64,000 nucleotides of DNA from positions 133,518,564 to 133,582,563 of the forward strand of contig NC_061118.1 in the NCBI RefSeq assembly GCF_002878395.1. Reading direction: 5' to 3'. The position numbers and the translations under genes are program-made. Below the pieces are notes generated by a model. The model saw only the letters and a list, made by a program, of their open reading frames with translations. It ran no database searches and had not been told where the DNA came from. The stretch's first letter is position 1. Each line of letters opens with the position of its first letter. The DNA comes from Capsicum annuum (taxonomy: Eukaryota; Streptophyta; Magnoliopsida; Solanales; Solanaceae). Shown here one piece after another: positions 46,920 to 57,850 of this stretch.

Positions 46920-47749
46920 GGAACAACTGTGGTTGACAATTTGCTTAGTAGTGATGATATTCATTACATGCTTGGTGCCTTGAAACTGTAAATAGAATAT
47001 GACAATGAAAACGAACGAGTTGTTGTTGAAGGTTGTGGTGGGATGTTCCCTATTAGTAAATAATCCAAGGAAGAAATTCGACTTTTCCATGGAAATTCAG
47101 GAACTGCAATGAGGTCACTAACAGAAGTGGTTGTTGTAGCTGGTGGAAATTCAAGGTCTGATAGCATCCCTTAATTCCATTTTACTGTTTTAGGTGAAAG
47201 ACTATTTGAATGTAACAGGCCTAAATAGAGTGAAATTATTAGAGATTATTTATTAAGTCGACCTGACTAGCTTGGTTTTGACGTATAATGATTGATTTCT
47301 GTTAAAGATATTCTACCATACTTCATGAATTGCCTTTGCAGTATTTATGACTAACTTTTCTCTACATAGATAACTGAATTTGAGTTCCTGTCAGGAATTT
47401 GTCAGGTATTTGTCAGCAACGTGAGGTTTTGAGAGCATGAATGATTAGATGTCTACTAGATCTTGAAAAGTTTGTATGATGCATACCACTGTATGTACAT
47501 TGTTGTAACTTCTTTCTCAATGTTTCTTTATTGGTAAGTATTTTTACTGATTTAAAAAAATGTTACCAATCTTTAACATTTCGTTCTCTTTTTTCAGGTT
47601 TGTACTTAATGGAGTTCCTCGGATGAGAGAGACCAATTAGTGATTTAGTTGATGGTCTTAAATGTCTTGGTGCAGAGGTTGATTGTTTCCTTGGTACGAA
47701 ATGTCCTCCTGTTCGAATTGTCAACAAAGAGGGTCTTCCACGAGGGAAG
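46920..47749 (+). pseudogene. EPSP synthase pseudogene fragment (exons 2 and 3 with the intervening intron)
   Basis: EPSP synthase makes 5-enolpyruvylshikimate-3-phosphate in the plastid shikimate pathway. Exon 2, 46920-47155, follows TTTCAG and reads GTTVVDNLLSSDDIHYMLGA, VVVEGCGGMFPISK and GNSGTAMRSLT, ending at an AG|GT donor. The intron is 47156-47596 (GT...TTTTTTCAG). Exon 3, 47597-47749, reads [31 protein letters not shown] and [13 protein letters not shown]. Defects: stops in exon 2 at about 46988 and 47062, loss of 2 bases after MRE (about 47630), and a GC in place of the GT donor after exon 3. Exon 1 (transit peptide and first domain) and exons 4-8 are not seen. Retention of the intron means a DNA-level duplication. 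Confidence 0.92.
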
Positions 47750-47914
47750 GCGAGGATTAAAAAATCTATTATGCCATATTTATAATTTTAAAAAAAAGTC
47801 TTAAACTGTAATATGAACAAGTAACTAGGTTGCAGAAGCAGAGAAGACTTTGCTTATAAAGTTAAAGTAATCTATGGCCGGAAGAAATTGACATAGTCTA
47901 ACCTATTTTCTAGG

Positions 47915-49245
47915 ACGCTTTTGATCATTAGTTGCAAAAGTTTATTGCTAACTCTGATGAAGTTCAATTCCTTAAGATGTGGGTTAATTGGCATGAACTC
48001 AAGTAAAGGCAATCTTGGATGGTCAGCTTGGAGAGTGAAGGAAATGGTGAAAGTAGGAGTTGTTCAGGAAATGACGATAATTCACCCAGCCATTATTTCT
48101 TTTTCCACCATCCTTTCAAGCAAGGCAAGTTACAATGTTTCAATTCTTTCAATGATGGGAAATACATTGAAGATCCTTTTTGTGGTTCCATTCCAAGTTG
48201 AGATCCATTGTAGGAAGCATGTTCAATGTAATCTAGTAAGGTCAAACTTTCAAGTTTAAGGTACTGGAGAGAAGGAAGACACCCAAATGGTGAAAGACTT
48301 TTGCATACCCATCATCCATTTTGGGAAACTTTGGCCTCTGTGTCTTTCTATGAAAAGTACCTTCAAATTTTCATGTGGTTGAAGGCTATCCAACAGCAGC
48401 TCATTATATTCATCACCGACGACTTCTTCTGTCCATTCTAATCTCAGTGATTGTAAGTATTCCTTATTCTTAGAACTACTACATCAATTTTAGGACATAA
48501 ACACTCTATGCAGCCCAAATTTCTAAGTGTTAATTTTCCTTCGAGCTTGACAAGACCATTCAACTCAGTTAAAATTGCATTGGCTTTAGAACTCGTAGAG
48601 GTTTCTTGACCTATGACAAACTGAGATAAAGTCCTAAGAGAAGTTAATTGTCCAGTCCCTCATGGCATTTTGGACAAATTCAAACAACCATCAAGATCTA
48701 GATGTCATATGTTTACCATTTTGTGAATATCTTCCGGCAGTTCACAAGGGTCAAAATAATAAGACAGCTTCAGAGTTTGCAAATTCAGCATTTTTTTCAT
48801 TGATTTTGGAGGAGTCACAAAATTATTCTCAGATAGGTCGATGTATCTTTGATGCTTCAGCATGCTCACAGAACCTAGCACTTCATTGATTCCCAAGTCA
48901 TGTAGACCCAATATTCTTAGGCTCGTGAAATTTGATATAACAGCATTCACAACTGATTTACTTTGTTTCAAGAAAATTCCAAACCCAATAAGTCTTCCCG
49001 ACTTCAGGGAATCCCTTGACGTAATTGGCGTAAAAATATGTGTACAATTTTTTTCTTTGAGCAAGGAGTGAGGGAGCACCCATGTTGAATCATGAATGGG
49101 ACCAACTGACAAATGGCAAATATTAACACTAGATTTATTTCCTGTAGAAGTCAGCCGGAGATGAATCCAAGGATGTTTGTTTTTTCTTGGTTTATTATCA
49201 TTAAATAGTTTACAATTACAATTCCTATACTGATTAGTCAAAATA
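47915..49245 (-). pseudogene. NLR-type disease resistance gene fragment (LRR part only), antisense to the EPSP synthase relic
   Basis: The minus-strand frame 49241-48705 reads HLSVGPIHDSTWVLPHSLL, IFTPITSRDSLKSGR, then leucine-rich repeats: LRILGLHDLGINEV, RYIDLSENNFVTPPKSM, LQTLKLSYYFDPCELPEDI. After a TGA at about 48705 the similarity goes on in shifting frames: LSQFVIGQET-like (about 48630), LRLEWTEEVVGDEYNELLLD-like (about 48440), LPCLKGWW and FPSLSKLTIQDC (about 48150-48020), to about 47920. This is the RGA/CC-NBS-LRR style of LRR found in Solanaceae. No P-loop, NB-ARC or coiled-coil segment was seen upstream to 50830. Several frameshifts and stops show it is dead. Confidence 0.87.
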
Positions 49246-50835
49246 CTTTTATCATTATAATTCTTGGAGTTATAATGAGCATCTCCTTTGAGAATTACCT
49301 GCTGTTGCAGGGTCTACTTTGTTTAAAAAAATATCTTACTTTCTTAATTAAATTGTCTATTCAAACTTGGAGAGATCCAATTTGAAACAATCGTAGTACC
49401 GTTATGTTAGTGACGTTGCATTTTAATATCCCCAAAAAGAATAGTATTTATTTTTTGGGGTACATTGAAATATCTTTAATTTCTTGATATTAGTGCTTAT
49501 CTTTAATTGCATTTTTGATATTGGTGTTTTTGCTTGCAGCAAAATGAAAATTCATTTTCATTGAGGACAATCAATGATGATGAGGTGCTTCGACACAGAG
49601 TTAAGTATTCTACGTCCTACAGAATAATCTATTTTAAATTTAATGACAATTACAAATGAATCTATTTATATGTTTTTTAATGTCTCGGGAGCTTATATTA
49701 AACAATTTACTTATAAAATACGAATCAGTGGAGAATGTTAGCATCTGATTTTACTTCTATTTAGACCATGTGTTGTACGACAATGAAACGAAAACAATAA
49801 AAGATAAGAGTAACTAGAACTCTAGATTGTTATTGAGAGGGAATTGTTCTTATATAAAATTTATACGTACTGTAAGTAAAGAGCTATATAAATCATGTTG
49901 TATTAATCTCTCTTTCATTTATGGTTAATGATCTTTTATTTCAGTGCAAAGCATTGTGTTTACTATTATTGTTGGAGTCGTAGTCAAAGTTACTCAAAAA
50001 GCACTCCATTCTTTGATGCTTCAGTTCAGAGACCGGTTGTAAAGTTGCCTGAGGTGACTGAAACACTGCTACGTTGATGAAGGTGATGTGTCCTGCACCA
50101 CAGGAAAATTAAATCAAAAATAGCGTATACGATGACACGGTATGGTGTGCAGGTAAGTTGCTTAAAGTCTGTGAAACAATTGTAACTACAACAACAAATA
50201 GAAGTGAAAAAAAATTGAACAATAGTAGTAGGATTAATATGCAGGGAATTGAAAAAAATTTAATATTTGTGAACTCTTTAGTGATCTATTTTTTGAACTA
50301 AAGAAATAAGGATAAAAAGCTAAACTTGATTTTCTATTACTTTAGTCACTCTTAAATACGGAAAGTGAATCACTTTAATGTGAGTTGCAACATACATTGA
50401 GGCGTGCTTGAATGTCCTAAGTTGAAGTTCTAATACTAAGTGCATGAGCCTTAATATTTGAGGTGATTATAAGTTTACTAATTCGATAAAGGTCATTAAT
50501 TTTTCCTAAATTATACATTACATGAACTGATAATCTAGGTGTTAAGACGATTTGGTACACTTTGCTTATTCTATTAAAACAAGTTTGTTTCTCTATTTAT
50601 AACTTACAGAAGTTGAGAAGTAAAAGAAAATTGACTATTCAAATAATATGGTCTGGTGAAAACTCATGCCAACTACACGAGGTTTAAAAAATACACTACA
50701 TAAAACAGTATAGAAAAAGAATATGTTTTAGCTCGTTGAGAGTATCTTTATTGAATGTTATTTTGGATCAGTTAGCTCCAGAGACATTCACTATATTTAA
50801 AACTTTATTTTTCTCTACTGAACGACAAATACAAT
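49246..50835 (+). other. AT-rich stretch with unassigned exon-like pieces
   Basis: No recognised gene. Two pieces look exon-like: 49541-49600, after TTGCAG (frame QNENSFSLRTINDDEVLRHR), and 49946-50080, after TTTCAG (frame ending TPFFDASVQRPVVKLPEVTE, then LLR and a stop). I do not recognise the protein. The rest is AT-rich without clear features. It ends in ACAAT (50831-50835), the left target duplication of Element 5. Confidence 0.35.
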
Positions 50836-53335
50836 TATAACGCCCCAATTATGCAGCTCGGACGCCACACGATGCTTACGACCCCAAAGGACCATAACCG
50901 AACTCATGATTGATAACTCCTGTGAGCACTGAGTAATAATACAGTAATAAATGTAGAAAAATAGGCTAAAATGCCATAAGGTTCAAAACCTGAAATACTG
51001 ATAAAGAATACCAACTGTAATAATAATTTGTACAACTGAATTTTATCTGAAAGTCTAGTCTGAAAGCCTCTAGCTGTCTGAATATGCAGTTGATGGGACA
51101 AGTCCCCAACTAACTCCGACTACTGAAATAACCTTAATACTGAAATAATGAAATGATATGATAACTTTGTCCTCTAACTATGAGGACTCACCACTAGATC
51201 TGTTGCTGACAGTTTGGGATGCTAAGTACAGTCAGGAGCTCGTGCATTTGAACCTATAATATAAAACATCATAGCGCAAAAGAAAAGGTTTGTGTTAGTA
51301 CTTTGAATGTACTGATATGCTAAGTGAGGTAGGCTGATATGCATACGTTCATAAGCACGAATAATAACTAAATGAGAGTACATGTATACGTGAGACTACT
51401 GTATATACTGCTTATGCATTATTATGCATATAACTACGTATGTTGTAACTGATATCATGTTAACACTAGGTACTGAGTTCTGATAATTGAATGACTGATA
51501 TCTGAGTTTACTGATAACTGAATTACTATTAACTGAAAGACTGTTTTTGATAGTCCTGAATCTATAAAACTGCACTAAGTTCTATACTGAGTTAGGTGAC
51601 TATAGCTGACATTCCTAGTTCTGTAGAACTGAACTAAGTTCTATACTGAGACTGGAACTGAAACTGTAGGAGGTAATCATCTAACCGACATGCCCCTCTC
51701 TGAACTGATTGGGGTCTAACCTGTAACCCCAGTAAGAAGGGTGTAGGTACTATGGCAGGGGTAAAGATAAGTGCTGAGTCACTATCATCGAGCAGGTGCT
51801 CTGAATGAGAATGATGGTACCCTCAACTAGCAGGTAACACACCTCATCAACCCTCAATCTGGCAGGTTAATGTCTCAACCTACGCTGCATACGTAATTTT
51901 GGAACACAAGGACTGCTTCTAAGGAGCACACCCTCTACAGGCAGATGAGTCCCTATCCTTGGGTTTACTCAGTGCTGAATCCTACTCCCAACTGAATAGA
52001 CACTGAACTTATTTCTAAATTGTTCTAGGCTAGACTAACTATTATTGATCGTGTTAACTGACTGAACTGGACTAAGTTCACTGATTACTGTAACTGATTG
52101 AGTGTTTTGAGTTTTGTTTGCTGACTGAATATACTGAGTTTTGTTAACTGACTGAGTGCTACTATACGTGAAATTACTTAGACTATTCTGAAGCTACTAT
52201 AATTCTAGGTAAACAGCTAGATTGACGGGTATTAGATAACCCCAGGACTCGATAACATGAAGAGTAAAGCATAGCATGATCTTGAAAAGCATTAAAATGT
52301 TTATAACTCATTCATAGAGACATTTTATCAAACACTTGTAAGATATAAGCTTGTACATATGCTAGCATGTCATGATTTCCCCATTTAATCCACATGAGCA
52401 ATTTATCAAACACTTGGGAACATAATCTATGCACATAATACTAATCAACATGTAGGCATCATGATTTCCAATCCAAACTTATAAATTCAAGGGATTTAAC
52501 ATGAATTCACATAATATTACACATATGTCAAATAAATTTACATGAATCTTGTAATAAATCATGAATTAGAAACCCAATTAAAATCATTATCATGAATACA
52601 TTCAGACCCAACATGGAATTCATGAAATCAATAAACTTGAAGTTTTAAGAGAGGTTCTTGAACTCCAAGGTTGGAAGGAAACCCTTGGATGAACACCTAA
52701 CATACCTTGCTGCCTGAATTCATGGAGATTGATGGTGAATTTCTTGATTTTGATCTTGTCTTTGATGGGTTAGGATTTGTTCTTGAGAGAATTTGAGAGA
52801 AAGTGATTGAATTTTGCCTTTTGGATGACTTAATTATGTCTTTTGGGGCTGATATGAGGTGGGAAAATGACCCAATTATCCCTCTGGATGCGGAGTTTTA
52901 ATGACTGAAAACATGCCTAGTGACGCCCAGACTGATACTCTGCATCAATGGCATCGACGCGATGGCCAATGTGTCGCATCGAGTTCGTGTTGGTTCACTG
53001 GAATTGCACTGAAAGTTTGGAAAATTATCAGTCGACGCAATGGACGATGCGGTGCGTCGAGATCGCGTTGACCCACTATTTTGGTCATCCAAACTCAATT
53101 CAAACGAGATCCGAAAAATTCAAAACTCATCCAGAAACACCTACTGATATTTCTGATCATGAATCAACCTAAAGATCGATATTAAGGTCGTAAGGATAGT
53201 GAAAAATAGAGTCGCCAACTTACAAAGCCTAAAATAATTTCTAAGTGTAAACACTTAGCTGAAATTTCTAAGTCTAGGACCTCTTTTCAAGCTTTAACGG
53301 ACAGAGTTAAGCTTAGAATTTTGTGGGGTTTTACA
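50836..53335 (-). repeat. Element 5 3' LTR (element sense)
   Basis: In element sense it starts TGTAAAACCCCACAAAATTC at 53335 and ends GGGCGTTATA at 50836 (CA to TA). The CpG-rich U3 block lies at about 52920-53080 (GCATCGA/TCGATGC words) and the CTGCCAG...AGGGT array at about 51780-51960. Open frames such as 52948-53172 are inside the LTR and have no support. Confidence 0.91.
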
Positions 53336-53370
53336 ATATCTTCACCTTGGAAACATTCGTCCTCAAATAA
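53336..53370 (-). other. Element 5 polypurine tract module
   Basis: In element sense GAGGACGAATGTTTCC, then AAGGTGAAGATAT, immediately before the LTR start at 53335. Confidence 0.82.
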
Positions 53371-54030
53371 GACTGACTAAGCTGAGAATATTGATTGACT
53401 AAATTTATATACTGAACACGCACAACTGAAATGTGATTACATGACTGAAAGTACTGATATACTAAGATTTTATACTGAACGTGCATAACTGGAGCATGAC
53501 TGAGTTCTGAAAACATGGCACATGACTGAGCTGTTTCAAGAAGGTATGCATGATATGAAAATGCTATGCAACTGAACCGATACAGAGTTGTAAAGGTAAT
53601 CTAAGCATGGAACTGAATGAATTCAAGGAAAACTGTTACCTTAAGCTGAATCTAAGTTTGCGGATAAGAGGTGAGGATACTTGGTCCACATATCTACTTC
53701 TACTTCCCAAGTAGCTCCCTCAACGGACTGATTCTGCCAAAGAACTTTGACTTGAGGAACCTCTTTGTTCCTCAGTCTATGAATCTTAATGATCGAGGAT
53801 TTATACTGGGATCTCTTCATAAGAGAGACTGTTATGAACAACTATACTCCCTATAGGGACTAAAATGTTGGGTCACCTATGCACTTCCTAAGCAAGGAGA
53901 CATGAAACACTGGATGTACTAAAGCTAAATCTGAAGGCAACTCAAGCTTGTAAGCTACCTCTTTACCCCTTTCATGGGAGAGATTTTTCAAGAATATGAA
54001 ATTACCAATCTCAACTAAAGATCCTTTACT
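53371..54030 (-). pseudogene. Element 5 integrase C-terminus, chromodomain and 3' UTR
   Basis: In element sense, from about 54025: EIGNFIFLKNLSHERG, then KEVAYKLELPSDLALVHPVF, HVSLLRKCIGDP, and after two stops (about 53840-53850) HRLRNKEVPQVKVLWQNQ, SVEGATWEVEVDM and YPHLL to about 53645. This is the integrase tail and chromodomain also seen in Element 1. It starts abruptly at the GDY/WVFLK position, so the integrase core upstream is missing. 53371-53640 is non-coding 3' UTR similar to 6777-7115. Confidence 0.88.
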
Positions 54031-55910
54031 GAACACGTATGAACGGGAACATTAGAACATAATTGAGCCTGAAACGTGATACATGAACTGAATATCATAA
54101 ACTGAACTAAGCCTCTGAATACATGGTGTACGGCTGAGATTGGATCTTGAGGGTTAATTTATGAGTACCCACTACTCCAAACTAGATTCATTACGTGAAG
54201 ATAAGATGGAAGGTTTAGGTCATAAAAGCTCGGGGGATTATAGTGCATCTCCTCTTTGGGATAATACGTCCCCTGAAGGATGCTGACTTGGCTGAGCTGC
54301 TGAGGAAAGACTAGAACATTGCACAGGGCACCTACGAACTAAATCATGACTGCATATCGGGGATCTAGAATTGAGGCATGATACATAAACTGAGCTAAAC
54401 TCGCAACTACCTGGTTGCTCCGTCTTGGAATAGTTACATTCATGAGACTTCGGATTGTGCGATTAGATAGAAAGATGGGAAACCAAACGATTTGAACTTG
54501 TCTGCCTGACTGCTAAACTGGGTTGCTAGCTTTGCGGACTAACTCATGCTGGAAACTTATACTCGACCGGAGCCTTTCTTTGACACCCTTTCTATAGAGT
54601 TCTAATGGCTTTAGGGAGCAAGGAATCTTGGCATGGGCTGAATAAAACATCTGAATAAGAAATCACATCCTGACTAAAATTTTATAGTATGAGGTGAGGC
54701 CTATGAAAAATCATATAAGATAAGTGATTAAGCCTTATGCACTGCATCTACAAATTTTCAAGCTTAGACATATTCCTCGAATACCCTCTCAACTATATTC
54801 TCCACCTTAGTATGGCATTTCACCTGAGACTACTGAAAATATTCACATGGGCACTAAGCATAAATGCATGAACATACTAACATACCTGATTAACTGAATG
54901 GTTGATAGCTAAATACTGATCATGTAATATTAATTTCTACTTAGTCTGGACTGAAACTATAGAGTTATGCATATAAGGTAAGGATTGACTAAGTAGCATA
55001 AGATAACTTAGCATGAATTCGAGAAAACTGTATTATTTAAGAATGTAAGACCAAGCGTATAGCATTATTCTAGAATAGTCTATAAACTGAGGTATTGAAA
55101 TACTGATAACTGAATAACTGATAATTGTACGCTATTGTCAAGCAAACCTAAAACTGAACTGAGTTACTGATTTGATTACTAAACTAGGACTGGGACTGAG
55201 ACTGTAACTAAGATGGTAACTGAGACTATAATTGAGACTCATACTGGAACTAAATGATAAGTTTTGATAACTGCGTGATGGATACTAACATAAATCGAGG
55301 ATCTGAATAGACACTCACGCTCGGCATTTTCTCAACTTCTCATCTCATGAAAAATTTTGATGTCCCTCCCTTCAACAACTAAATACAACTTATTGCTAGC
55401 CATTTACTTAGCACACTAACCTAACATTCAGGCCTATTTTCATAACTACAGGCTCGTGTAAAAAAAGCATTCAAAAATCTTTCCTTATCATGAAACATTT
55501 ACTCTCTCCCATCTAAGCAATCATTCATCACTACATTATTTCATAAGGAGAGTTCACTATAAAGGGTTAAAACATAAGGACCTGAAGCGTGAATGAATAC
55601 TATGCCGAACTCGACGCTTAACTGAGGCCTGAGGAATAGAATATCAACACCATGGATTTATCTAGAGATCTAAACTGAGGATATACATGAGAATCTGAAT
55701 TTAATCGACCGTTAGGAGTGTAGCATGAGTCATGGGAACTGGATATACTGTTAAACATGACATGAGTACATGAGTCATGAGCTGCATGACCTGAGTCTAG
55801 AGTTTCTGTATACATGAAACATGATTCATAATACTGTGTGAACTAAAACTCCTTATAGGAATTGTAAGCGTACATGATTTTCACTAACTTGCACAAATAT
55901 GAGCTATTAT
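54031..55910 (-). other. Non-coding block in Element 5, shared with the element N interior
   Basis: It occupies the place of RNase H and the integrase core. It is colinear with about 12970-14700 of element N. Matching words in element sense: ATCCTCAGTTTAGATCTCT (about 55680 / 13168), CTTCAGGTCCTTATG (about 55580 / 13265), CCAGTTTAGCA.TCA.GCAGA (about 54500 / 14173), and AGCCAAGTCAG.ATC.TTC (about 54280 / 14407). It contains a PPT-like module at about 54235-54275 followed by TATAATCCCCCGAGC (compare TGTAATACCTTGAG at 14455). No coding frame was recognised on either strand. Confidence 0.8.
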
Positions 55911-56441
55911 CTAGAGTTGACATGTAAGACATGAATAGATAAGATGCCATGATAACTGGTAGGGTTTGAGAGTCTTAAGTACGATTCTGAGATGATCTGC
56001 GGATTCATCCTCATTACGGGAATAGACAAGAGTGTCATCTATGAAGACTATGATGATCATGTCCAAGTACTGCTTGAACACGCGGTTCATCAAGTCCATG
56101 AAGGCTGCTGGAGCATTGGTAAGACCAAATGACATGACTAGGAATTTAAAGTTACCATACCGAGTTCTGAAAGCTATTTTTGGAATGTCACATTCTCTGA
56201 CTCTGAGCTGGTGATAGCCTAATCTAAGGTCTACCTTAGAAAAGTAGCTAGCACCCTGAAGTTGGTCAAATAGGTCATCGATTCTGGGAAGTGGATACTT
56301 GTTCTTGACCATGACTTTATTTAGCAAACGGTAGTCAATACACTTTCTAAGAGAACCGCCTTTCTTACTCACGAAAAAAACTGGTGCACCCCAAAGGGAT
56401 ACGCTGGGTCTGATGAATCCCTTATCTAGGAGATCCTTCAA
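55911..56441 (-). pseudogene. Element 5 reverse transcriptase, 176-codon open stretch with intact FIDD
   Basis: Best preserved coding piece of the window. In order: [105 protein letters not shown] and LRIVLKTL. These are the finger and palm motifs of a Ty3/gypsy RT, with the catalytic FIDD (about 56033) and the KVDLRxGYHQ Asp kept. It ends in an unrelated tail ([16 protein letters not shown]) at the junction with the non-coding block, so thumb and RNase H are missing. It is out of frame with the linker upstream (56680-56438). Confidence 0.92.
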
Positions 56442-57060
56442 CTGTTTTTTTTACTCTTTGAGTTCTGTTGGGCCATTCTGTATGGCAAAATAGAGATAGG
56501 TTGAGTATCTGAAAGAATGTCTATTTCAAAGCCAATTTCCCATACGGGAGGGACTCTTGGAAGATCTTCGGGAAACACATCTGGGAATTCACATGCTACT
56601 GGAACTAACTCAAGATTAGGGGTCTCTAAACTAAAGTTTTTAACTCGAACGAGATGATAAACACACCCCCTAGATATCATTTTCCTCGTTCTAAGGTAGG
56701 AAATAAGCTAACCTCTAAGTATTGAAGTACTACCCCTCCACTCAAGGACAGGTTCATTCGGAAACTGAAAATGGACAACTCTGTTTCTGCAATCAACTAA
56801 AGCATAGCATGAATGAAGCCAATCCATGCCGAGAATAATGTCAAAATCTGTCATCTCTAATTCTACTAAGTCTGCTGAAGTGACTTTCTGAGATACCATA
56901 ACCGGATAGTTCCTGTATACCCGTCGGGCATCATAGATTTACCCACTGAGGTAGAGACTGAGAAGGGCTCTATTAGGACTTTGGGACTGACTCCAAAGTC
57001 AATAACTATATAAGGAGTTACAAAGGACAAGGAAGCTCCTAGATCTAGCAAAGTATAAAA
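56438..57060 (-). pseudogene. Element 5 protease and PR-RT linker, decayed
   Basis: Element sense: LLDLGASLSFVTPY (about 57050-57010, Asp kept, Ser to Leu as in Element 1), FSVSTSVGKSM, a frameshift, then SADLVELEMTDFDIILGMDW and LHSCYALVDCRN (56870-56790), and in the next frame ISRGCVYHLVRVKN and CEFPDVFPEDLPRVPP to 56438. The Element 1 and 5 proteases share the DLGAS reading, so that change probably predates both copies or marks the family. Confidence 0.89.
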
Positions 57061-57633
57061 ATGTCAATGATAAATTTGTAACATACCAGTGATCAAATTA
57101 AGAAAACTTTCCTGATCCTATCGGGACTGAACTGCATAGAGTCTGTTTGGGCGTTGCCCACTGGTGGCACTGGAAGTAGCAGCCTGCTAATTCGGGCGAT
57201 CGAACTGAGCTTAGGGACGGATATAATGACTCCGTGAACCTGACTGAGGACGATCTCTGATTCTGTGGCCTGGCTTGCCACATCCAAAACACAACCCACT
57301 ACCAGCCCTACACACACCCTGATGGTTTCTACCATATTTCTGGCAAGGAGGATTTGTTCGGCCACTCTTTGTCCTTGGCGTTCTGGCCCTCTTTTTCTTT
57401 CTCCCTCTTTTTCTACATCTCTTCTCCTCACTCTGCGAAGCTTGAGTTATAAGCCTAGATAGTATTGTAGCTAGCTAATTATTTTGGGCTAGAACAGAAT
57501 AAGCTAAGGCAGTGAAAGTAGTCCTGAGTTCAGAGTGAGACATATGCTCATTCAAGGGATCTACCTGAACGGGTGAAGGCACTTGCTAGTTTCCAGTTCT
57601 CCTTTTGTTAGTCTTTTTGGGAGGTATGTGCTA
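57061..57633 (-). pseudogene. gag: Element 5 gag, internally deleted
   Basis: The start region near 57633 reads ATACCTCCCAAAAAGAC, so the ATG is changed to ATA. About 150 codons later it reaches a basic region (RKRGRKKKRARTPRTK) and a complete double knuckle NPPCQKYGRNHQGVCRAGSG, CFGCGKPGHRIRDRP at about 57350-57245. The capsid core (LEFINL, QLARYAP motifs) seen in Elements 1, 3 and 4 is absent; the distance from start to knuckle is about 290 bp, against about 900 bp in Element 1. Confidence 0.87.
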
Positions 57634-57833
57634 TAAATGGAGGTAAGAAAAGGATTAGACTGAGAGTGTAAATTAAGCTCATGCTCACTCGCATGATATG
57701 AACACTGAAAGAAGGGAAGCTTTTCCTAAAATGCCTCATAGCCTCTTGTCCATAAGTGTGGTGCACTACACACCCATGCACAAGACTCTACTAGACGCGA
57801 CTTTTAGACTTTCTCGGACTCTATTAAATCTTA

Positions 57834-57849
57834 GGCTCTGATACTAAGT
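57834..57849 (-). other. Element 5 primer binding site
   Basis: Element sense ACTTAGTATCAGAGCC, right after the LTR end, the same decayed initiator Met tRNA site as in Element 1 (shared TAGTATC, so probably a family feature). Confidence 0.88.
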
Positions 57850-57850
57850 T

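Noticed and set aside
47921..48259. Plus-strand open frames
   Set aside because: Antisense shadow of the NLR leucine-rich repeat relic on the minus strand.
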